Below, piece by piece: positions 17,939 to 26,626 of a stretch of 64,000 bases of DNA; position 1 is the first letter of the stretch, and the number at the start of each line of letters is the position of its first letter. The stretch spans positions 186,001-250,000 of the forward strand of contig SEFT01000006.1 of the NCBI GenBank assembly GCA_004144175.1, given 5' to 3'. The position numbers and the translations under genes are program-made. Below the pieces are notes generated by a model that saw only the letters and a list, made by a program, of their open reading frames with translations, was not told the origin of the DNA and searched no databases. Source of the stretch: Sphingobacteriales bacterium (GTDB lineage: Bacteria; Bacteroidota; Bacteroidia; Chitinophagales; Chitinophagaceae).

Positions 17939-19318
17939 CTACTCCAGCACGATCTTCTCTGTATGCGTTTGCGCTCCGTCTATAAGTTGTACATAGTATA
18001 GTCCGCGAGGGTGGTGGCGCATGTCAATTGTTTTCTGCCGATGATGCAGATAGCCCTGCTGAACAATACGGCCTGTATTGTTGTAGATATTTATTTTGTG
18101 ATTGCCTGCGTTCGGATGCTCAATTGTGAATAGGCCGCTGGTAGGATTAGGGTATATTTTGAATTCTATCGGGCGTTCGGGCACTTTTAATGGCAACTCT
18201 CGTTTGGGTAGTCTGTTCTTCACTACGCTCAGGTCGCGCATGCCTCCGGCTCTTACTTCGTCTATCAGCACATATACATCGTCAGAGTCAGATATGGCAA
18301 GGTCCCATGCCATCCATATCGAGTTGCTTACGGTGTTGAGTGAATCCATCTTTATCAGCTTGCCGCTATCGCAATAGTGCATCGCTTTATTGCCATACAG
18401 CGTAGTGAACGCGGGTATGCCCGACCGGGTGATGTCTGCGCGATACAGGCCATCGGCATAGGTAGGTGTATCTGCAATAGATTGCCATTTGGTCCCGTCC
18501 AGTTTGTACACGTAGGTTTTGGGTATAGTAGCGCTTGCGTTACCGCAGCAAGCCAGGTAAGGGCGATTAGCGGCATCTACCGAAACCTGGTTCCAGCTAG
18601 AGGAAATGGGTAATGTATCGCCTACCTGTGTCAATGCACTACCATCCAGCATTAATATCCGGTTATAAGCGCCCTGGTTAGGCCAGCCGGTTGCGGGGTT
18701 AGAGCCTTGAACACAGATTAGCAGCCGGTTCTTCAGTTCGAAACGCGAAGAGTTGTCATCAAAATTAGCTTCGGAGGAATAGGGTAATGTAGCCAGCGTT
18801 GTCCAACTCTTGTTCTTAAACTGCATCACCTGCATATCTGCCTTGGGCTGCTGTTGTACACCAACGAGTGTTGGTACGCCTTTGCGATCAAGCAGCAGGT
18901 TGAACTTGCTGATGGTATAGATAGAGTCACCCAGGTGCGACCAGCCTGCACCCGCGTTATAGCTCATTACATAGATGTAATTGTTGCGGTGAGGGCTTTG
19001 AAAGGCGATGACTGCGGAACCCTTGTCGCTTACCTCCAGGTCGAGGATGGGTACAAATGCATGGGGATAACCGATGGGGTCAAGGGCACTCCAGTTGCCT
19101 TTGTAGCTGCGGGCAACGTGTATTTGCTTTGTGGTGCTTTCCCAGTAAGCTATATAGGCTTCGCCTATTTTATTTATCTCCAGATCGCCCCATGCAAACC
19201 ATGTGTCAGTATTCTTAGAACCATGTATAAAAGGATTGCCTACATACTGCCAGTTTTGTGCAGTAGCGGTATTGCAAAGTATAAGAAATGTAACTAAAAA
19301 ATGTAGCGCTCTTTTCAT
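17939..19318 (-). CDS. T9SS type A cargo protein, paralog A (459 aa)
   Basis: A signal peptide (MKRALHFLVTFLILCNTATAQ) precedes a mature start NWQYVGNPFIHGS. The body has short repeated units of the form LEINKIGEAYIAYW, LEVSDKGSAVIAFQSPH and LLLDRKGVPTLVGVQ, giving a probable six- or seven-bladed propeller. The C-terminal sorting domain contains FKIYPNPTSGLFTIEHPN and ends HTEKIVLE. It has the same architecture as the gene at 19493-20866 and its GC content is typical of the window. An inverted repeat lies in its upstream region (19331-19369). Function beyond surface exposure is unknown. Confidence 0.8.
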   Translation of the reverse strand: MKRALHFLVTFLILCNTATAQNWQYVGNPFIHGSKNTDTWFAWGDLEINKIGEAYIAYWESTTKQIHVARSYKGNWSALDPIGYPHAFVPILDLEVSDKGSAVIAFQSPHRNNYIYVMSYNAGAGWSHLGDSIYTISKFNLLLDRKGVPTLVGVQQQPKADMQVMQFKNKSWTTLATLPYSSEANFDDNSSRFELKNRLLICVQGSNPATGWPNQGAYNRILMLDGSALTQVGDTLPISSSWNQVSVDAANRPYLACCGNASATIPKTYVYKLDGTKWQSIADTPTYADGLYRADITRSGIPAFTTLYGNKAMHYCDSGKLIKMDSLNTVSNSIWMAWDLAISDSDDVYVLIDEVRAGGMRDLSVVKNRLPKRELPLKVPERPIEFKIYPNPTSGLFTIEHPNAGNHKINIYNNTGRIVQQGYLHHRQKTIDMRHHPRGLYYVQLIDGAQTHTEKIVLE

Positions 19319-19330
19319 AGGCTGTATTTT

Positions 19331-19369
19331 GATGACAATTTAGATGGTATGCGCATATTAATTGTCATC
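19331..19369. promoter_or_regulatory. Inverted repeat upstream of T9SS gene 17939-19318
   Basis: GATGACAATT (19331-19340) and AATTGTCATC (19360-19369) are perfect 10-bp inverted copies separated by 19 nt. The spacer also holds the palindrome TATGCGCATA at 19348-19357. It lies 12 nt before the ATG and could be an operator or a leader hairpin. Confidence 0.45.
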
Positions 19370-19492
19370 TATTTTTCACTAATGTAGCGCTTTCTGTTTT
19401 TATACAGCTTGTTTATGACACAGGGGGACAAAGTATTAACTACCTCTTAAAAGCAGGATAAGAGTGCGGCTTATCAGCCTGCGAAATAAGCT

Positions 19493-20866
19493 TTATTCTA
19501 TAATTATTTTTTGAATTGAGTGTTTGTTTTCTACCGATAGTTCTACGAAGTAGAGGCCCTTTGGGTACTTGTGTAGATCAACTACCTGAACGCGATCTCC
19601 AATGTGAGTTTGTTGAATTACGCTGCCCATTGCATTGCAAATCTTCATTAGCCCCTTGATGTACAGATCGTCATGTTCGATAGTAAATATTCCACTCGAA
19701 GGGTTTGGGTAGATCTTGAATGAGGGTGCTGTGGTTGCAAAAAAGGATGTGTTGGGTTTGGGTTTTGGTAAGCCATGCTTTAGCACACTAAGTTCATTCA
19801 TTCCGTTTGCTGTTTTTTCACCAATAAGTAGATACACTTCATTTGAGTCTTGAGACACTACCATATCATAAATACGATATACAGCTGAACCGGAAATATT
19901 AAGCGTATCCATAGGCACAAGCTTACCACTATCACATAAATATGCAGGTCTGGTACTGCCTATATAGTCGGTGAATACAACTAGTCCTGCCTTTGTAATT
20001 CCAGACCGAAATGCATTTGGACGCTTACTGCTTGTGCCAATTACAGGCTCCCACTTTTTTGCCCCAAGCTTGTGCACATAAGCTCCGGAGTTGTCATTGT
20101 AAGTTATGTGTGGTGTTCCTGTTCCATCTAGCAGTAGTTGATTCCAGGATGACCTTAGAAATAATGAATCTCCAATGATGGCTTGTTTACTTCCATCAAT
20201 ACTTACTACTGAATTATAATGTTTATACGTTCCAACTCTTCTCTCATCAGTACCTTGTATACCTACGAATAATATATTATTGTTATCAAATATCGCGGCT
20301 TTGTCGTCTAATAGAGCATTTGAGGAGTATTGTATTGTTGCCTGGCTGACCCAATTATTGCCTATGTATTGCATGACCTGCATGTCGGCATCAAACTGAC
20401 TTTGCACGCCAACCATTGTTACTGTATTGTTTCGGTCTAGTAAAAGGTCAAATTGCCTTGACATGTAAAGAGAGTCCCCCATTTGACTCCAGCCAGAGCC
20501 ATCAGATTTTAAAGTATAGATATAGTCTTTGTTATGTGGGCTATAAAAAGACATGTAAGTATTGTTTTGAGTGACTTCCATATCTATTACTTGATTGGAT
20601 GGATTTGCATATCCAACAACGATATTAGATGACCAGCTATTCTTACTGTACTTAGCAGCGTAAATCGTATTCATGTTCTTTAAGTAGGCAATATGCACGT
20701 CTCCCGTCTCATCTATTTCTAAATCAGCCCAGTCAAATCTTACAGTATCGCTTACGGTCCCGTGGACGAACGGTGCACCTAAGTAGTTCCAATTTTGTGC
20801 CCTTGTAATTACGCTATTGGTTAGAAAGAATATTAAGGAAATTATTGCTACGGAAAAGGACTTCAT
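19493..20866 (-). CDS. T9SS type A cargo protein, AT-rich paralog B (457 aa)
   Basis: It is the tandem paralog of the 17939-19318 gene. The signal peptide is followed by QNWNYLGAPFVHGT, the propeller units are LEIDETGDVHIAYL, MEVTQNNTYMSFYSPH and LLLDRNNTVTMVGVQ, and the C-terminal FKIYPNPSSGIFTIEHDD sorting domain ends SIQKIIIE. It is noticeably more AT-rich than its partner: 20281-20340 has 22 G/C of 60, against 31 of 60 at 18361-18420. The pattern suggests different origin or age for the two copies. It begins 55 nt downstream of folP on the same strand. Confidence 0.8.
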   Translation of the reverse strand: MKSFSVAIISLIFFLTNSVITRAQNWNYLGAPFVHGTVSDTVRFDWADLEIDETGDVHIAYLKNMNTIYAAKYSKNSWSSNIVVGYANPSNQVIDMEVTQNNTYMSFYSPHNKDYIYTLKSDGSGWSQMGDSLYMSRQFDLLLDRNNTVTMVGVQSQFDADMQVMQYIGNNWVSQATIQYSSNALLDDKAAIFDNNNILFVGIQGTDERRVGTYKHYNSVVSIDGSKQAIIGDSLFLRSSWNQLLLDGTGTPHITYNDNSGAYVHKLGAKKWEPVIGTSSKRPNAFRSGITKAGLVVFTDYIGSTRPAYLCDSGKLVPMDTLNISGSAVYRIYDMVVSQDSNEVYLLIGEKTANGMNELSVLKHGLPKPKPNTSFFATTAPSFKIYPNPSSGIFTIEHDDLYIKGLMKICNAMGSVIQQTHIGDRVQVVDLHKYPKGLYFVELSVENKHSIQKIIIE

Positions 20867-20921
20867 TGATATAGGTTAAGCTGATTAAGTTAGTTAAAAT
20901 AATTTACATACTACCGTATTT

Positions 20922-21779
20922 TCACTCCTTCACCCACTCCCACAACTTCACCACTTCCATCGCCTCCGTTACATCGTGCACGCGCAGTATATTAGCACCT
21001 TGTTGCAGGGCTACCATGTGCAGTGCGGTTGTGCCGTTCAGTGCATGTTCGGGGTTTACCTTCAGCGGTTTGCAGATCATTGACTTCCGGGATAGGCCTG
21101 CCAGTATGGGCCTGCCCAGCATACGGAAAGTATGCAGGTTGCGTAGCAGGGCGTAGTTGTGCTCTACCGTTTTGCCAAAGCCAAAGCCGGGATCGATGAT
21201 GATGTCGGCGATGCCTACCTGGTTGCATCGATGACAAACCTCTTCCAGGTAGCTGCGCACTTCGGTTACCACATTAGTATAGTGCGGGTCTTGCTGCATG
21301 GTTTGCGGTGTGCCCTGCATATGCATGGCTATATATGGTATGCGTAGTTTGGCTACTGTTTCTATCATAGCTGCATCGATACTGCCACTGCTTACATCGT
21401 TGATGATGGAGGCACCCGCGGACACGGCTGCAATGGCTGTCGCGCTATTATAAGTATCTACCGATATCCATACATCGGGGAAACGTTTCAGTATCGCTTC
21501 CAGCGCAGGCATTATGCGCTGCTGCTCTTCATCTGTATTTATGATGGCGGCACCCGGCTTAGTGGTGGCCCCGCCAATGTCCAGTATTGCAGCGCCTTGT
21601 TCCAGCATCTGTTCTGCATTGCGTAGCAGATCATCAATGCTGCTGTCGCGGCCTTTATTGTAAAAGCTATCGGGCGTGGCATTGAGAATGCCCATCACTA
21701 CAGGCTTTTCGAGGCTCAGGAGGCGTCCCCTGCTTTGCAGTGTGGTTTGTACGGGTAAAACTGTATTTTTGGACATCAT
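20922..21779 (-). CDS. folP: Dihydropteroate synthase
   Basis: It makes dihydropteroate from 6-hydroxymethyl-dihydropterin diphosphate and p-aminobenzoate in folate synthesis. Visible family motifs are VMGILNATPDSFYNKG, GAAILDIGGATTKPG, WISVDTYNS, IINDVSSG, YIAMHMQGTP, IIIDPGFGFGKT and ILAGLSRKS. Length from the ATG at 21779 is 285 aa, normal for the family. The frame extends to 21863, but those residues form a hydrophobic stretch that would overlap the divergent gene's promoter, so 21779 or 21776 is preferred. It is divergent from the DUF1599 gene with about 50 nt between starts. Confidence 0.93.
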   Translation of the reverse strand: MMSKNTVLPVQTTLQSRGRLLSLEKPVVMGILNATPDSFYNKGRDSSIDDLLRNAEQMLEQGAAILDIGGATTKPGAAIINTDEEQQRIMPALEAILKRFPDVWISVDTYNSATAIAAVSAGASIINDVSSGSIDAAMIETVAKLRIPYIAMHMQGTPQTMQQDPHYTNVVTEVRSYLEEVCHRCNQVGIADIIIDPGFGFGKTVEHNYALLRNLHTFRMLGRPILAGLSRKSMICKPLKVNPEHALNGTTALHMVALQQGANILRVHDVTEAMEVVKLWEWVKE

Positions 21780-21831
21780 CGGTTTTACAAAGAAAATGCA
21801 GGATACGATAAGCAGCAACACGGATGCAAAA

Positions 21832-22380
21832 ATGACACATACTTTAGGCCAATACCACAGCATTGTTACCCAGTGTAAGGACTTGTATGTAAAAAAAGCT
21901 AAAGACTACGGTACCTCATGGCGGGTACTGCGCCCTATATCCATCGTAGACCAGATATATATAAAGGCATGGCGCATACGCCAGATACAGGAGACGGGCC
22001 AGCAAAAGATACAGGACAGCATCGAAAGCGAGTTTATCGGCATCGTCAACTACGGCATTATAGCCCTTATACAAGGCGCTATGCCTGCCGATGCGGCTAT
22101 CGACCTGACGGCTGATGAAGCAAAGACCTGGTACGAACAAAAAGCACAGGAGATAGAAGACCTGATGCTGCAAAAGAACCACGACTATGGCGAGGCCTGG
22201 AGAGATATGTCGCAGCAGTCGTTCGTAGACCTAATACTGGTGAAGCTCCTGCGCATCAAGCAAATACTGGCCAACGACGGACAAACCATAGTATCCGAAG
22301 GGATGGATGCCAATTTTTGCGATATTGTGAATTACGGCATATTCGCCCTCATTAAAATGGGCGAGCAGCGCGACGTTTAA
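21832..22380 (+). CDS. DUF1599 family protein (182 aa)
   Basis: The protein contains two copies of the DUF1599 unit, once as LYVKKAKDYGTSWRVLRP with DQIYIKAWRIRQI, and again as LMLQKNHDYGEAWRDMS with DLILVKLLRIKQI. Each unit ends IVNYGIIALI or IVNYGIFALI. The family (nucleotide-modification-associated) has no established activity in this setting. The ATG at 21832 (MTHTLGQYHSIVTQCKDL) matches the family N-terminus; earlier in-frame starts would run into folP. The order folP-DUF1599-BT_3928-like is a recurrent Bacteroidota arrangement, so the gene may belong to a housekeeping module. Confidence 0.85.
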   Translation: MTHTLGQYHSIVTQCKDLYVKKAKDYGTSWRVLRPISIVDQIYIKAWRIRQIQETGQQKIQDSIESEFIGIVNYGIIALIQGAMPADAAIDLTADEAKTWYEQKAQEIEDLMLQKNHDYGEAWRDMSQQSFVDLILVKLLRIKQILANDGQTIVSEGMDANFCDIVNYGIFALIKMGEQRDV

Positions 22381-22450
22381 CAAATCTTATACTAACCATA
22401 CATTAATTTGACCAGTCCTTAATAGGCAACACACACAAAACACCACTGGT

Positions 22451-23581
22451 ATGAAGTATTTTCTCTGGCTGTTAAGAATAGTAGTAGGCGTACTCTTTAT
22501 TTTTTCGGGGCTGGTAAAGGCCAACGACCCGCTGGGGCTCAGCTACAAGATGGATGAGTTCTTCGAGGTGTGGGGCTGGTATGGCATGATGAAATATTCA
22601 CTCGCCATGTCGGTAACGATGATCGCCTTCGAGATAATAGCCGGTGTGGCGGTGCTGCTGGGTTATGCGTATAGAGTGTTCTCTTTCCTGCTGCTGTTAC
22701 TCATTACGTTCTTCACCTTCCTGACGGCCTATGTGCTGTTCTCGGGCAAGATCAAGGAGTGCGGATGCTTCGGAGATTGCATCAAGATAACCAATGAAGA
22801 AACCTTCTGGAAGGATGTAGCATTGCTGGTAATGGCCATCATATTGGTCATCTTCCGTGGGCGCATACGGCCGGTGTTCAAGAGATACCTGGGCACATCG
22901 CTCATCGTTATTACAGCCTTCCTTTCGTTTGGTATACAGTGGTGGGCGCTGGAGCACCTTCCTTATTATGATTGCCTTCCATTCAAGATCGGTGCAGACA
23001 TTAAGAAAGACCGCCAGATACCGCCGGGCGCTATACCCGACCAGTACGAAAGCATCATGATCTACGAAAAAGATGGTGTGCAGAAGGAATTTACCATGCA
23101 GAACTACCCCTGGCAGGATACTACCTGGGTGTTTGTAGACCGTAAGGATAAACTGATAAAGAAAGGTAACGCAGAGGCAAAGATCAAAGACTTCGTGATA
23201 TCGGACACCAGCGGCAATGATATGACCGAGCAGATATTGAATGAGCCCGGGTATACCTTCCTGTGGTTTGTACAGAAGCCGAAAGATGCACGTACTGATA
23301 ATCTGGATCAGCTGAAGAGCCTCATTCAATCGACCTTTTCGCAGAACATTGCCTTCTATGCCGTGTACTCAGCCGATGCTGCTACCGCTGGGCAGTATCA
23401 CAAGCAGTGGGGTGTGGACAATGTACCTTTCCTCATCCTTGACCTAACGGTGAATAAAACAGCTATGCGCTCGAACCCGGGCCTGATGCTGCTGGAGCAG
23501 GGTGTGATAAAAGGTAAATGGAGCTTCCGAGACTATCCTTCGAAGGCTACTTTGGAGAACGGTAAAATAAAACTCGACTAA
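22451..23581 (+). CDS. BT_3928-like DoxX family membrane protein (376 aa)
   Basis: The N-terminal 180 residues form a DoxX-type four-helix membrane domain: FIFSGLVKANDPLGLSYKMD, FEIIAGVAVLLGYAYRV, FLTAYVLFSG and DVALLVMAIILVIF. A CGCFGDC cluster lies between helices. The C-terminal half looks like a thioredoxin-like fold (EPGYTFLWFVQKPKDA, VDNVPFLILD) but has no CXXC. This two-part architecture is the Bacteroidota BT_3928 family. Function is unknown. It follows the DUF1599 gene by 70 nt, and the ABC permease begins 9 nt after it. Confidence 0.82.
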   Translation: MKYFLWLLRIVVGVLFIFSGLVKANDPLGLSYKMDEFFEVWGWYGMMKYSLAMSVTMIAFEIIAGVAVLLGYAYRVFSFLLLLLITFFTFLTAYVLFSGKIKECGCFGDCIKITNEETFWKDVALLVMAIILVIFRGRIRPVFKRYLGTSLIVITAFLSFGIQWWALEHLPYYDCLPFKIGADIKKDRQIPPGAIPDQYESIMIYEKDGVQKEFTMQNYPWQDTTWVFVDRKDKLIKKGNAEAKIKDFVISDTSGNDMTEQILNEPGYTFLWFVQKPKDARTDNLDQLKSLIQSTFSQNIAFYAVYSADAATAGQYHKQWGVDNVPFLILDLTVNKTAMRSNPGLMLLEQGVIKGKWSFRDYPSKATLENGKIKLD

Positions 23582-23590
23582 CAAGAGCGT

Positions 23591-24649
23591 ATGCTGAGTC
23601 TCCTGGTAAGGCGCATAAGGTATAGTTTGTTTGTGCTGCTGGGAGTAGTTACGGTGGTGTTCTTCCTATTCAACGTACTGCCCGGCGACCCTGCCAGGCT
23701 GGTAATGGGGCAGCGCGGCAATGCTGCCACGCTGGAGAATGCACGCCGTGAGATGAACCTGGACAAGCCGCTGCACATCCGCTACCTGCTATATGTAAAT
23801 GATATACTGCCGCTGAGCATCCACAAACACGATGTAAAGACACAGGAGAAATATAAGTATGCCCGCCTGCTGCCACTGCCCGGCGATCGGGCGCTAGTAT
23901 TAAAATGGCCCTACTTGGGCCGCTCTTACCACAGCAAGCGCGAAGTAAACAGGGTATTGGCTGAAGCACTGCCGGGAACCGTGATATTGGCGCTTGCCTC
24001 GATGCTGATAGCCACCGTTGGGGGCATACTACTTGGTATTGTAGCTGCGCTGAAAAAAGGTACCTGGATGGATAGTTCGGCTATTGCGGCAAGTGTAGCC
24101 GGTATATCGATGCCGTCGTTCTTTGCAGGGCTTATCATTGCTTATGTATTTGGCTACCTGCTGCACGATGTGACAGGGCTAAGTATGACCGGTAGCCTCT
24201 GGGAGTATGATGCCTTTAAGGGCAGATATTTTGCACCACAGCACCTCATTTTGCCGGCGCTGGCTTTGGGCATCCGCCCGCTGGCTATTATTACTCAGCT
24301 TACCAGGAGTGCTTTGCTGGATGTGCTCTCGCAAGACTACATACGTACGGCTTATGCCAAAGGGCTTTCGCGGAGTAAAGTAGTCTTTAGGCATGCGCTG
24401 CCCAATGCTATGAACCCCGTAGTTACTGCTATCTCCGGCTGGCTTGCTGAGCTACTGGCCGGTTCCTTCTTTGTAGAATATATCTTTGGCTTCAAAGGAG
24501 TAGGGCGCGTGACGGTAGATGCACTGGATAAGTTCGACTTCCCGCTGGTAATGGGATCCGTGCTGCTCACTGCATTTATCTTTATCGTTATCAGTCTGCT
24601 TACCGACCTGGTATATGGCTGGCTCGATCCCCGGGTTCGTTACGATTAG
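23591..24649 (+). CDS. ABC transporter permease, DppB/OppB type (352 aa)
   Basis: It is an inner-membrane permease subunit of a dipeptide/oligopeptide/nickel-type importer. The N-terminus has the family signature VFFLFNVLPGDPARLVMGQR. Several membrane helices follow, and the EAA-like motif is in DYIRTAYAKGLSRSKVVFRHALPNA. The C-terminus is YGWLDPRVRYD, typical for the family. No partner permease, ATPase or binding protein is nearby, so the transporter must be completed by unlinked genes. It ends 2 nt before a convergent lipoprotein gene. Confidence 0.9.
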   Translation: MLSLLVRRIRYSLFVLLGVVTVVFFLFNVLPGDPARLVMGQRGNAATLENARREMNLDKPLHIRYLLYVNDILPLSIHKHDVKTQEKYKYARLLPLPGDRALVLKWPYLGRSYHSKREVNRVLAEALPGTVILALASMLIATVGGILLGIVAALKKGTWMDSSAIAASVAGISMPSFFAGLIIAYVFGYLLHDVTGLSMTGSLWEYDAFKGRYFAPQHLILPALALGIRPLAIITQLTRSALLDVLSQDYIRTAYAKGLSRSKVVFRHALPNAMNPVVTAISGWLAELLAGSFFVEYIFGFKGVGRVTVDALDKFDFPLVMGSVLLTAFIFIVISLLTDLVYGWLDPRVRYD

Positions 24650-24651
24650 TG

Positions 24652-25155
24652 CTACTTGATCCTTACCGAAGTTGTAGTTTCGAATGCCTCTCCCTTGCTG
24701 GTTTTTCCTGCTATCTTAAAGATGTAAGTGCCTCTTTGCGTAGTAGGGGTGGTCTGTATTTTTACCTGTCCGCTTTCTACTGAGCCGCGGGTATCGTCGA
24801 TGGTGATTGTAATATTTTGGGGGTCTTTTATCAGGTTGGTACCTGCGGGTATCGAAATCTTCTTTGCAGAGTCCAGCAGCAGCGCTTTATCAACGGTGAG
24901 GCTTATGTCGCTCTTTAGGATTTTTTCTTCATAGCTCTTTTTAGCATCGGGGTCTATACAACTGCCTGCACCTACTTTTTGTGACTCTTCCATCGCTGTA
25001 ATGCTGATGTTTATCTCTTCCTTTTTATTGGCATCCGCATCCGACGGGTAGGTCTGCATCCGAAGCTCCTTTGCTGAATATTCGATCTTCAGGCCTTTGC
25101 AGCAAGATGTAAGTATAAGGGAAGCAGATAGGATGGCTAGTAGTATTTTATTCAT
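24652..25155 (-). CDS. Small lipoprotein, paralog of the next (167 aa)
   Basis: A lipoprotein signal peptide ends ILTSCCKGLK (lipobox Cys near residue 18). The mature part looks like an all-beta Ig-like domain, with strands such as INISITAMEE and GTYIFKIAGKTSKGEAFETT near the C-terminus. The last third resembles the neighbouring lipoprotein (PGVYMFTITGTTSEGRTF), so the two are related copies. No function is assigned. Confidence 0.7.
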   Translation of the reverse strand: MNKILLAILSASLILTSCCKGLKIEYSAKELRMQTYPSDADANKKEEINISITAMEESQKVGAGSCIDPDAKKSYEEKILKSDISLTVDKALLLDSAKKISIPAGTNLIKDPQNITITIDDTRGSVESGQVKIQTTPTTQRGTYIFKIAGKTSKGEAFETTTSVRIK

Positions 25156-25259
25156 TGTATGTTTTTCTATTCTTTATTTACTCTTGGTAAGTGATGGTAC
25201 ATTCAGGTAACGTAGAGATTGGCCCTCTTAGTATCATCTGTTCCGGCTTTGTATTTTAT

Positions 25260-25808
25260 TTAAGGCTGTTCGTAATATGTAATTGCCGTCGTATCCGTAA
25301 AGGTACGGCCTTCGCTTGTTGTTCCGGTAATGGTAAACATATATACCCCCGGCTTAAATCCCTGGCCTTTGCTGGCATTCAGGATGACGCTACCGCTGCT
25401 TACATTGTCGGTAGATGCATATAGATAATTATATTTCAGGTCTACCCGGTCGGTGTAGTCGAGGATATTAGTGCCAGGCATTATTACATTGGGGGCTCCC
25501 GGTCCATATATCAAGGGCTGGTCGCATATGATCTGCAGGTCCGTCGATTTTATCTTTTCGCCGTAAATGGTTACCATTTCTCTGTCGTCGCATTTAGCAC
25601 CATGCTGCCGTACCTTTGTTACCCCATTCATCTCGATGCTCGCATTCAGGCCGCTGTTTAGGTCTACGGAGTCCATCAGGGCAGTGATGTTCATACATTC
25701 CTGGTCTACTATCTTATTGGTACCCTCGCAGGTATCGCAGGACGCGAGTGAGCACAATATGCTCACGGCCAGCAGTGATAGTGTCAGGATAAGCCTCATA
25801 TACGCCAA
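25260..25808 (-). CDS. Small lipoprotein (182 aa)
   Basis: The signal peptide ends CSLASCDTC, with a lipobox cysteine near residue 24. The mature protein has further cysteines (DQEC, AKCDD, IICDQP) that could form disulfides, and a C-terminal beta segment similar to the lipoprotein at 24652. The ATG at 25799 (MRLILT) is an equally likely start. It is divergent from the DUF47 gene, with a 145-nt shared upstream region. No family recognised. Confidence 0.7.
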   Translation of the reverse strand: MAYMRLILTLSLLAVSILCSLASCDTCEGTNKIVDQECMNITALMDSVDLNSGLNASIEMNGVTKVRQHGAKCDDREMVTIYGEKIKSTDLQIICDQPLIYGPGAPNVIMPGTNILDYTDRVDLKYNYLYASTDNVSSGSVILNASKGQGFKPGVYMFTITGTTSEGRTFTDTTAITYYEQP

Positions 25809-25917
25809 ATATATTGATTCTGAGTTAATCTGGTATGAACTTAATATTAGATAAAGATTCCAATGTTAAGAAATCATTAAGTCTATATTAACAGTTTTTC
25901 ACCCTTGTAAGTAAAGA

Positions 25918-25925
25918 TACCTTTG
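25918..25925 (+). promoter_or_regulatory. -7 promoter box (TACCTTTG) for DUF47-Pit
   Basis: A perfect TAnnTTTG element 28 nt before the DUF47 ATG. A T-rich TTTTTC tract lies about 18-23 nt upstream, where the -33 region is expected. Confidence 0.7.
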
Positions 25926-25953
25926 CGGGGAAATTTATAAAAACTACAAAATC

Positions 25954-26601
25954 ATGGGTCTAGGGTCTTTTGTAAAGATGTTCATGCCAAAGGATAAAGT
26001 GTTTTACAGCCTGTTTGAGCAGGTGAGCGAAAACCTGGCGCAGATGAGCGACATCTTTTCTAAAGCGGTAATAGAGACGGATATCTCGAAACGCAGTGTG
26101 TTGATGAAGAGCCTTGAAGAGTGGGAGCATAAAAACGACGAAGTAACGCATAGGATCTTCATCGAGCTGGGTTCTAATTTCATTACCCCTTTCGACCGTG
26201 AGGACATCCACTACCTGGCTACATCGCTTGACGATATTGCCGACTACATGTGGGGCGCTGCCAAAAGGTTGAACAATTACTCGATAGACGTAATAGACGA
26301 TACTACCAAGGCGTTCGCCGATATCATCAGCCGCTCGGTAAAAGCCCTGAACAAAGGTGTACACCAACTGCGCGATATGAAAGACCTGCGCTCCATCACC
26401 GAAGCCTGTGTGCTGATCAACAGCCTGGAGAACGAGGCGGACGACCTGCTGGATAAGGGTATGATAGGCCTGTTCGATGCCAATACCAACCCGATAGAGC
26501 TGATAAAGATGAAAGATATATACCAGATGCTCGAGGTAGTGACCGATAAATGCGAAGATGCGGCAAATGTGATCGAATCTATTATCATCAAATACGCCTA
26601 A
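25954..26601 (+). CDS. DUF47 family Pit accessory protein (215 aa)
   Basis: A PhoU-like, all-helical DUF47 protein that accompanies Pit phosphate transporters. Motifs include WEHKNDEVTHRIFIELGSNF and ITPFDREDIHYLATSLDDIA, followed by ENEADDLLDKG and VTDKCEDAANVIESIIIKYA, the family C-terminus. Length is normal. It is cytoplasmic and probably modulates the transporter encoded 25 nt downstream. The gene has a perfect promoter box upstream. Confidence 0.9.
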   Translation: MGLGSFVKMFMPKDKVFYSLFEQVSENLAQMSDIFSKAVIETDISKRSVLMKSLEEWEHKNDEVTHRIFIELGSNFITPFDREDIHYLATSLDDIADYMWGAAKRLNNYSIDVIDDTTKAFADIISRSVKALNKGVHQLRDMKDLRSITEACVLINSLENEADDLLDKGMIGLFDANTNPIELIKMKDIYQMLEVVTDKCEDAANVIESIIIKYA

Positions 26602-26626
26602 TTCATACTTAGTCCGGAACTTTTTT

